Assembly: GCA_015520065.1 (NCBI GenBank)
Contig: WAQV01000047.1
Location: 1 to 10,653 of the forward strand
Reading direction: 5' to 3'
DNA from: Candidatus Pacearchaeota archaeon
GTDB taxonomy: Archaea; Nanobdellota; Nanobdellia; Pacearchaeales; GW2011-AR1
Length of the DNA: 10,653 nt
Shown here one piece after another: positions 6,217 to 10,653 of this stretch (the stretch's first letter is position 1; the number at the start of each line of letters is the position of its first letter). The position numbers and the translations under genes are program-made. The notes beneath the pieces were generated by a model. The model saw nothing but the letters and a program-made list of their open reading frames with translations. It did no database searches and was not told the DNA's origin.

Positions 6217-7230
6217 ATGGAACAGAAACTTATCTCCTATGTTTTTCCTTTACTTTTAGGGTTTTTTATAACTCTGTTTTTTACTCCCCTTTGGATTAGA
6301 AAGGCAAAAAAAGCAGGGATATCTGGAAGAGATATTCATAAACTTTCAAAACAAGAGGTCGCAGAGTCAGGAGGTGTGGCTGTTTTGTTTGGGTTTATAG
6401 TTGGAGTTTTGTTTTATGTTGCAATTAATACTTTTTATTTTCATTCTATGAAAAATATTGTTGAGATATTTGCTATGATATCGTCAGTGTTAATAATAGG
6501 TTTTATTGGTTTTATAGATGACCTTCTTGGCTGGAAAATCGGTCTTACAAAGAAAATGAGACTTTTGCTTTTGGCGTTCGCTTCAATACCTTTAGTTGTT
6601 ATAAATGTAGGAGTTTCTACTATGATGGGAATTGAGTTTGGAGTAATTTATCCTTTAATTTTAGTTCCTATTGGGATTATGGGAGCTTCAGCAACATTTA
6701 ATTTTATCGCTGGTTACAATGGTTTAGAGGCAAGCCAGGGAATTTTAATTCTCTCTGCTTTGGCAATAGTAAGCTTTCTTACAGGAAATGGCTGGCTAAG
6801 TTTTATATGTTTAGCAATGGTTGTCTGTCTTGCTACTTTTTATGTTTTTAACAAATATCCTGCAAGAGTGTTTCCAGGAGATATTCTTACTTATTCTGTA
6901 GGAGCTTTAATAGCAATAGCCTCAATACTTGGAAACTTTGAGAAAATTGCAGTTTTCTTTTTTACTCCTTATATTATAGAAACTTTTCTGAAAATAAGAG
7001 GAGGATTGAAAAAAGAAAGTTTTGCAAAAGTAAATAGCGATGGCAGTTTAGAGATGCCTTACAAAAAATTTTATGGGTTGGAGCATATTGCAATCTATAT
7101 TTTGAGAAAAATAAAGAAAGACGGCAAAGTGTATGAGAATGAAGTAGTTTTCGCAATAAATCTTTTTCAGATTGCAGTAATCCTGATAGGTTTTGCTCTT
7201 TTCGGAGGAGGGTTGAATGACTTACAATAA
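6217..7230 (+). CDS. aglH: GPT-family UDP-sugar:dolichyl-phosphate sugar-1-phosphate transferase (AglH/Alg7-like)
   Basis: This 337-residue polytopic membrane enzyme belongs to the glycosyltransferase 4 / MraY-DPAGT1 superfamily. By family, it transfers a sugar-1-phosphate, most likely GlcNAc-1-P from the UDP sugar, to dolichyl phosphate on the cytosolic face, the first step of building the lipid-linked glycan. Motifs in order are 'ESGGVAVLFGF' (50-60), the Asp pair 'DDLLGW' (101-106), 'FNFIAGYNGLEASQG' (161-175, with the NGLE seen in eukaryotic Alg7), and 'FPGD' (219-222) carrying a catalytic-type Asp. 'KIRGGLKK' and 'GLEH' (287-290) lie in the C-terminal loop where this family contacts the nucleotide sugar. 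DDxxGW and NGxE favour the Alg7/AglH branch over MraY. About ten membrane helices are expected. The stop overlaps the next gene by 14 nt. The exact sugar is not provable from sequence. Confidence 0.9.
   Translation: MEQKLISYVFPLLLGFFITLFFTPLWIRKAKKAGISGRDIHKLSKQEVAESGGVAVLFGFIVGVLFYVAINTFYFHSMKNIVEIFAMISSVLIIGFIGFIDDLLGWKIGLTKKMRLLLLAFASIPLVVINVGVSTMMGIEFGVIYPLILVPIGIMGASATFNFIAGYNGLEASQGILILSALAIVSFLTGNGWLSFICLAMVVCLATFYVFNKYPARVFPGDILTYSVGALIAIASILGNFEKIAVFFFTPYIIETFLKIRGGLKKESFAKVNSDGSLEMPYKKFYGLEHIAIYILRKIKKDGKVYENEVVFAINLFQIAVILIGFALFGGGLNDLQ
7204..7210 (+). promoter_or_regulatory. strong Shine-Dalgarno of the PF03706 gene
   Basis: GGAGGAG ends 6 nt before the ATG at 7217, within the coding end of the GPT-family gene. 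It is the best Shine-Dalgarno in the window and fixes this start despite the 14-nt overlap. Confidence 0.7.
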
Positions 7231-8182
7231 TTACAAGAAATATCTTTCATTTATTGGCATAGCAATATTTCTTTACTTGTTGATAAAAATAGACATATCA
7301 AACATAATTTCAGAGATAAGAAAAGCAGACTTGTTTTTTTTGCTAATAGCTTTCATACTTGTTTTTACATCCTTTATAACTCAGACAGCAAAATGGTTTT
7401 TTATAGCGAGAACCCAAAAAATTAAGATTCCTTTTAATGACGCATTTAAGATAAATTTTATTTCTAATTTTTATGGTTTTGTAACTCCATCGAGAATAGG
7501 AGGAGTAATAAGGGCAGACTATCTTAGAAAATACAAAAATGGAAGCCTTGGAAAAGGACTGAGCAATTACTCAATAGACAAGACTCTTGATTTAATCTCT
7601 CTTGCATTTCTTGCAGCTGTTTTTTCTTTTGTATTCAAGGATATTATAGGAATTTTTTATTTTTATTACGCTTTTTTGGGAATGGTTTTGATAATCTTCT
7701 TTTTGTTCATATTTAGAGATGAAAACAGGATTAAGCCTGTTTTAAGGTTTTTTTACAGAAGAATCCTTCCAGAAAAGATTAAGGATAGGGCAAGAAAGGA
7801 ATTCCATTCTTTCTACAAAGATATGCCAAAAAAAAGGCACCTTTTAATCTTTTTTGCATTAAATGTTTTTAATTGGACGGTTCTCTATGTTTCTGATTAC
7901 TTTATAGGCCTCTCGCTTGGGATAGAAGTTTCTGTCTTTTATTTCTTAGCAATATTGCCAATATCTACTCTTATCGCACAGATACCAATAACAATAAGCG
8001 GGCTTGGAACGAGGGAAGCAACAATGATAAGCTTGTTTGCATTGGCAGGAGTAGGAGCAACAAAAGTGTTTTCTATGGCTTTAATAGCCCTGTTTGTTGG
8101 AGGAGTTGTTCCTGCAATTATCGGAAGCTTTTTAAATTTAATTTCACTTAAAACTGACAGATGGCAGAGAAAGTCTCAATAA
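7217..8182 (+). CDS. PF03706 (UPF0104, LPG-synthase TM / AglD-like) membrane protein
   Basis: This 321-residue multi-pass protein has the PF03706 signatures: 'FVTPSRIGGVIRADYLRK' (88-105), 'SIDKTLDL' (119-126) and 'PITISGLGTREA' (257-268). Hydrophobic segments are visible near 9-24, 39-55, 128-140, 145-166, 209-230, 240-260 and 285-310. The family includes the membrane half of bacterial lysyl-phosphatidylglycerol synthases and stand-alone or fused proteins in archaeal and bacterial glycosylation loci, AglD among them. A role in lipid-linked sugar handling or flipping is often proposed but not established here. No soluble aminoacyl-transfer domain is present, so lipid lysylation is unlikely. 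It lies between the GPT-family gene (14-nt overlap) and the GT2 gene (22-nt overlap), which argues for a role in N-glycan assembly. The start is supported by GGAGGAG 6 nt upstream. Confidence 0.82.
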   Translation: MTYNNYKKYLSFIGIAIFLYLLIKIDISNIISEIRKADLFFLLIAFILVFTSFITQTAKWFFIARTQKIKIPFNDAFKINFISNFYGFVTPSRIGGVIRADYLRKYKNGSLGKGLSNYSIDKTLDLISLAFLAAVFSFVFKDIIGIFYFYYAFLGMVLIIFFLFIFRDENRIKPVLRFFYRRILPEKIKDRARKEFHSFYKDMPKKRHLLIFFALNVFNWTVLYVSDYFIGLSLGIEVSVFYFLAILPISTLIAQIPITISGLGTREATMISLFALAGVGATKVFSMALIALFVGGVVPAIIGSFLNLISLKTDRWQRKSQ

Positions 8183-9141
8183 TCATTCCATGCATGAGCA
8201 TAGACTGGATGACTGAGAAATGCATTAAAGAGTGCTTAAAGCTTGATTATGATAATTTTGAGATTCTCGTTTTCCCTGACAGTGTTGACAAAAAAACTTT
8301 AAAAAAGTTTTCTGACAAGAGAATAAAGATAGTTCCAACAGGCAAAGTGAAGCCAGCATTTAAGAGAAACAAAGGAATGAAGATAGCAAAAGGAAAGTTT
8401 TTTGCATTTATTGATTCTGATGCTTATCCAAGAAAAGACTGGCTGAAAAATGCAATGAAATATTTTAAGGATAAAGAAATTGGGATTGTTGGAGGCCCAA
8501 ATCTTACTCCGCCAGGAGTCAACATCTGGGAAAGAGTTTCAGGGTATGTTTTATCAAACTTTTTTGTGTGTGGAAGAGCAGATATAAGGTACAAGATAGC
8601 AAAAAATCAGTTTACAAACGAGCTTCCATCATGCAATTACATTGCAAGAAAAGAGGCATCCTCAGAGTATGACCCAAGATTTCTAACAGCAGAAGACACA
8701 GAGTTTTGCTTCAACTGTGCAAAAAAAGGATACAAGGTTTTATATGCAGGAGATGTTATTGTATATCATCATAGAAGAGATACTCTGAAAAAACACATAA
8801 AACAGATGTTTATTTACGGCAGAGATATTGCATGGCTTAGCAAAAAGGACTTTTCTATTGGCAAGCTGTACTACTCTATTTTGAGTTTGTTTGTGATAGG
8901 CTTTACTGGAATGGCAATCTGGTCAGTTTTTAACGAGTTTGTCAGAAAGCTTTTCTTCATTTTTCTTGCAATATATCTTGCAATTATGTTTTTATCAAGC
9001 ATTCATGAAAACCTGAAAGTTACGCTTTTAACAACAATGACTGGAATTATAACTCACTTTGCATACGGAATAGGATGGCTTTATGGAATCCTTTTCCCTT
9101 CAGAGAAAACAGAGAAAGTAATCTGGACCAGCAGGACATGA
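8161..9141 (+). CDS. GT2-family glycosyltransferase with C-terminal membrane anchor
   Basis: This 326-residue GT-A fold glycosyltransferase would act on the cytosolic face, extending a lipid-linked glycan or charging dolichyl phosphate with a sugar. It opens with the nucleotide-binding strand 'KVSIIIPC' (4-11), then has the metal-binding DxD as 'FIDSDAYP' (D85 and D87), the acceptor-side 'TAEDTEF' with E178/D179 as probable catalytic base, 'YHHRR' (202-206) and 'QMFIYGRD' (215-222). Two or three hydrophobic helices (about 237-257, 264-280 and 286-310) anchor the C-terminus. The first strand requires the ATG at 8161, which overlaps the previous gene by 22 nt. No Shine-Dalgarno is evident, so translation may depend on coupling to the upstream gene. 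It resembles the ExoA-like or AglD/AglE-like group; the sugar donor cannot be told from sequence. Confidence 0.88.
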   Translation: MAEKVSIIIPCMSIDWMTEKCIKECLKLDYDNFEILVFPDSVDKKTLKKFSDKRIKIVPTGKVKPAFKRNKGMKIAKGKFFAFIDSDAYPRKDWLKNAMKYFKDKEIGIVGGPNLTPPGVNIWERVSGYVLSNFFVCGRADIRYKIAKNQFTNELPSCNYIARKEASSEYDPRFLTAEDTEFCFNCAKKGYKVLYAGDVIVYHHRRDTLKKHIKQMFIYGRDIAWLSKKDFSIGKLYYSILSLFVIGFTGMAIWSVFNEFVRKLFFIFLAIYLAIMFLSSIHENLKVTLLTTMTGIITHFAYGIGWLYGILFPSEKTEKVIWTSRT

Positions 9142-9149
9142 TTTTAGGA

Positions 9150-10292
9150 TTATCTCCAATCAAAGATTACTTTTAACTTTTCTGAGGTTTTTATTTTGTC
9201 TTCCAGTGTTTTGCTGTTTTTAATGCTGTTAAATTCAGTTATTTTAATAACATCAATAGCTTTATCAAGAAACTGCCATTTTTGAACAAGTTTATATGCT
9301 TTAACAACATCCTGATTGGAGGAACCGGATGATGCAAATATGAGACTTTTGTTATGGACAGCCTTGTTAAAATCAAATCCTGGCTGCAGATTTTCCTCAT
9401 AATCCAGAGAAAGAACAGAGTGAGCAGTCAGCTGTCCTGAAACAGCAGATGCAAGATAACCATCATACTGAGTTGCTGCCCATACTACAAGAGAAGGGTT
9501 GCCTGAGAAAAAAGAAATTACTTTTTTTGCAGTTTTGTTTGCAATATTCTTAAACTGTTTGTGGCTTTTTCCTTTCTCTGTTTGAATATAGTGGGCATTT
9601 ATCTCTTTCGCGAGGTTTGCATTTAGACTGTTTTTTGGTCTTATGTCTGTCAAAACTATCTTCGCTTTGGGGTTTATTTCTCTAATGTATGATGCAGACA
9701 GAAATCCTATGTTTCCAGCCCCAATAACCAGCACTTTTTTCAACAGATGTTCCTCTGGATTGCGCATTGATTTCTTAAAAGCAGAATTAAACGCCAGCCT
9801 TAAACCATCAATAGTGGATATAACATCTGATAAAGGGTCATAAAAAGGAGTTCTTAAAATATTGCTTTCAGAGGGTTTTTTTATGTAGTGCAGGCATCTT
9901 TTTGGAATGAATGCGTATTCAGAGTGAATTCCTTGAAGCCCTGCAAACTCTATTGCGCATGCATCTACAGGACAGTATTGCCTAAATCCCCTCGAGCAAG
10001 GGTCTTCTTTTTTATTGCACCCTACAGGAACTATAATAATAGCATATCTTTTTTCTTTAAGGTCAAACACTAATGCCTCGTGTCCGAGAATTCTCTCTTT
10101 CATTGAGCCTTTTTTAATTTTTTCAAGTATCTCAGAATCACTGCCGCACCATCCGCTCGCAATTAACTTAACCTTTCTCCAGTTGAATGGCTCGTAAAGC
10201 TTCATCAAGTTTGAAGAAAGCTCTGCTTTTGGTTTAATATCAATATCTTTTATCTGCAGGCCTTTTTTACTTCCATAAACTGATTTTACCAT
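9150..10292 (-). CDS. zinc-type medium-chain dehydrogenase, related to archaeal glucose 1-dehydrogenase
   Basis: This 380-residue MDR-superfamily oxidoreductase shows 'SGWCGSDSEI', with Cys49 in the place of the catalytic-zinc cysteine of 'GICGTD', then 'LGHEAL' (69-74, His71 and Glu72). 'CAIEFAGLQGIHSEY' (112-126) supplies Glu115 and the G-x-x-G-x-x-x-E pattern seen in archaeal glucose dehydrogenases. The Rossmann loop is 'GAGNIG' (191-196), followed by an acidic strand end 'LTDIRPK' (Asp216), which favours NAD+ over NADP+. The lobe that usually holds structural zinc is unusual: Cys92, Cys99, Cys107 and Cys112 are present, but only C99-x7-C107 keeps the usual spacing. The family oxidises glucose and similar sugars or polyols; the substrate here is unknown. 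The start at 10292 fits a TATA-like box about 27 nt upstream. It converges on the GT2 gene with 8 nt between stops. Confidence 0.78.
   Translation of the reverse strand: MVKSVYGSKKGLQIKDIDIKPKAELSSNLMKLYEPFNWRKVKLIASGWCGSDSEILEKIKKGSMKERILGHEALVFDLKEKRYAIIIVPVGCNKKEDPCSRGFRQYCPVDACAIEFAGLQGIHSEYAFIPKRCLHYIKKPSESNILRTPFYDPLSDVISTIDGLRLAFNSAFKKSMRNPEEHLLKKVLVIGAGNIGFLSASYIREINPKAKIVLTDIRPKNSLNANLAKEINAHYIQTEKGKSHKQFKNIANKTAKKVISFFSGNPSLVVWAATQYDGYLASAVSGQLTAHSVLSLDYEENLQPGFDFNKAVHNKSLIFASSGSSNQDVVKAYKLVQKWQFLDKAIDVIKITEFNSIKNSKTLEDKIKTSEKLKVIFDWR
9169..9198 (+). terminator. possible T-rich terminator of the glycosylation operon
   Basis: Clusters of T (ACTTTTAACTTTT at 9169-9181 and GTTTTTATTTT at 9187-9197) begin about 28 nt after the GT2 stop, inside the 3' end of the opposing dehydrogenase gene. 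They could act as an archaeal U-tract terminator. Composition is the only evidence. Confidence 0.3.
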
Positions 10293-10314
10293 TTGTCTAA
10301 ACAGAACTGTTTTC

Positions 10315-10324
10315 TTTATAAAAA
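10315..10324 (-). promoter_or_regulatory. TATA-like box for the dehydrogenase gene
   Basis: Read on the minus strand, TTTTATAAAG is centred about 27 nt before the ATG at 10292. This is the leaderless spacing seen at other unit starts in the window. No Shine-Dalgarno sequence is visible before the start. Confidence 0.55.
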
Positions 10325-10385
10325 TTTAGATATTGTTGAAAGAGAGGTTATAAGCTTGCATGCACGATGAACAGAAAACAAATTC

Positions 10386-10394
10386 TTTATAAAT
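10386..10394 (+). promoter_or_regulatory. TATA-like box for the YdjM/DUF457-type gene
   Basis: TTTATAAAT is centred about 28 nt before the ATG at 10418. It supports that codon over the in-frame ATG at 10367, which would place the TATA box inside the coding sequence. Confidence 0.5.
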
Positions 10395-10417
10395 TAAAAC
10401 ATCTTTTACAAGATAAC

Positions 10418-10653
10418 ATGCCTCATGCAGTCACTCATTTTTTAATCCCTGCAATACTAGTGGCTTTATTTAGAGATTTTTATCTGAGAAAAAGAGACAG
10501 AAGAAAATTCCCTCTGCATTATGTTCTCATTGCAGGGCTTGCTGGATTATTGCCTGATGGAGATATTGCTGTTTATTATGTTTTGAGCTTTTTTGGATTT
10601 GCAATGAACGAAATTCACAGAACTTTTTCGCATACTTTGTTTGTTCCAATAAT
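10418..10653 (+). CDS. YdjM/DUF457-type membrane-bound metal-dependent hydrolase, 5' part
   Basis: The first 78 residues are present and the frame is open to the right edge. The start reads 'MPHAVTHFLIP', with His3 and His7. A basic linker (RKRDRRK) follows the first hydrophobic segment, then a second one ends in 'LLPDGDI' (Pro-Asp-x-Asp), and finally 'HRTFSHTLF' near residues 67-75. The N-terminal TH, PDxD and HRxxxH set is the hallmark of the YdjM/LexA-binding (DUF457) family of predicted membrane-bound zinc hydrolases. Their substrates are largely unknown; some act or are proposed to act at the membrane. The catalytic His and Asp residues of the visible part are all present. An in-frame ATG at 10367 would add 17 residues (MNRKQILYK...) and is less likely given the TATA-like box at 10386-10394. 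It is divergent from the dehydrogenase gene over 125 bp. Confidence 0.78.
   Translation, partial: MPHAVTHFLIPAILVALFRDFYLRKRDRRKFPLHYVLIAGLAGLLPDGDIAVYYVLSFFGFAMNEIHRTFSHTLFVPI

Noticed and set aside
7217..8182. Lysyl-phosphatidylglycerol synthase (MprF) identity for the PF03706 protein
   Set aside because: Only the membrane domain is present, with no C-terminal aminoacyl-transfer domain, and the neighbours point to glycosylation.
9643..10197. Three plus-strand open frames antisense to the dehydrogenase gene
   Set aside because: They mirror the Cys/Gly-rich dehydrogenase coding sequence and have no independent signals.
10367..10417. Upstream in-frame ATG at 10367 for the YdjM/DUF457-type gene
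   Set aside because: It would put the TATA-like box (10386-10394) inside the coding sequence and add a basic leader before the family's usual 'M-x-H-x-x-TH' start. It has no well-spaced Shine-Dalgarno; the GAGAGG at 10341-10346 is about 20 nt away.
10293..10417. Possible small gene or RNA in the divergent gap before the hydrolase
   Set aside because: A 10-codon frame from 10360 and a TGCATGCA palindrome (10357-10364) are the only other items; neither is distinctive, and the gap is explained by two promoters.
1..10653. CRISPR array, insertion sequence, tRNA or other mobile-element signatures
   Set aside because: Reading both strands showed no regularly spaced repeats, transposase or integrase motifs, or cloverleaf sequences; genes are tightly packed and consistent with ordinary chromosome.

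Overview
The window looks like archaeal chromosome. It is AT-rich and gene-dense. It carries archaeal or archaeal/eukaryotic-type proteins: a DUF106/EMC3-like insertase, prefoldin alpha, an AglB-type oligosaccharyltransferase and a GPT/Alg7-type dolichyl-phosphate sugar-1-phosphate transferase. The starts of its transcription units have a TATA-like box about 24-30 nt before the first codon, the archaeal leaderless arrangement. Protein style and compactness suggest a DPANN lineage of the Woesearchaeota/Pacearchaeota kind; that placement is inference from pattern recognition, not from a search.

Layout. (1) 1-784: the 3' end of a DUF106 membrane protein, then prefoldin alpha with its own promoter. 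(2) 787-1623, minus strand: an eIF2B/ribose-1,5-bisphosphate isomerase family protein, convergent with prefoldin (2 nt between stop codons) and divergent from the next gene over 50 bp that hold one symmetric TATA-like box. (3) 1674-2546: a SpoIIM/DUF95-type multi-pass membrane protein. (4) 2587-3363: a class I SAM methyltransferase with a degenerate SAM loop, behind a promoter that sits inside a perfect 7-bp inverted repeat. (5) 3441-9141: a tight four-gene run of AglB oligosaccharyltransferase, GPT-family GlcNAc-1-P transferase, a PF03706 (UPF0104/AglD-like) membrane protein and a GT2 glycosyltransferase with C-terminal membrane segments. Junctions are a 1-nt gap, a 14-nt overlap and a 22-nt overlap. 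(6) 9150-10292, minus strand: a zinc-type medium-chain dehydrogenase related to archaeal glucose dehydrogenase. (7) 10418 to the edge: the start of a YdjM/DUF457-type membrane-bound hydrolase.

Working together: the 3.4-9.1 kb run reads as a compact protein N-glycosylation unit. The GPT enzyme would load the first sugar phosphate onto dolichyl phosphate, the GT2 enzyme would extend or charge a lipid carrier, the PF03706 protein may help lipid-linked sugars cross the membrane, and AglB would transfer the glycan to Asn-X-Ser/Thr sites outside the cell. The methyltransferase just upstream could modify the glycan or lipid, but it has its own promoter and the link rests on position alone. No tRNA, rRNA, CRISPR array or mobile element was recognised, and no stretch above 300 bases lacks a gene.
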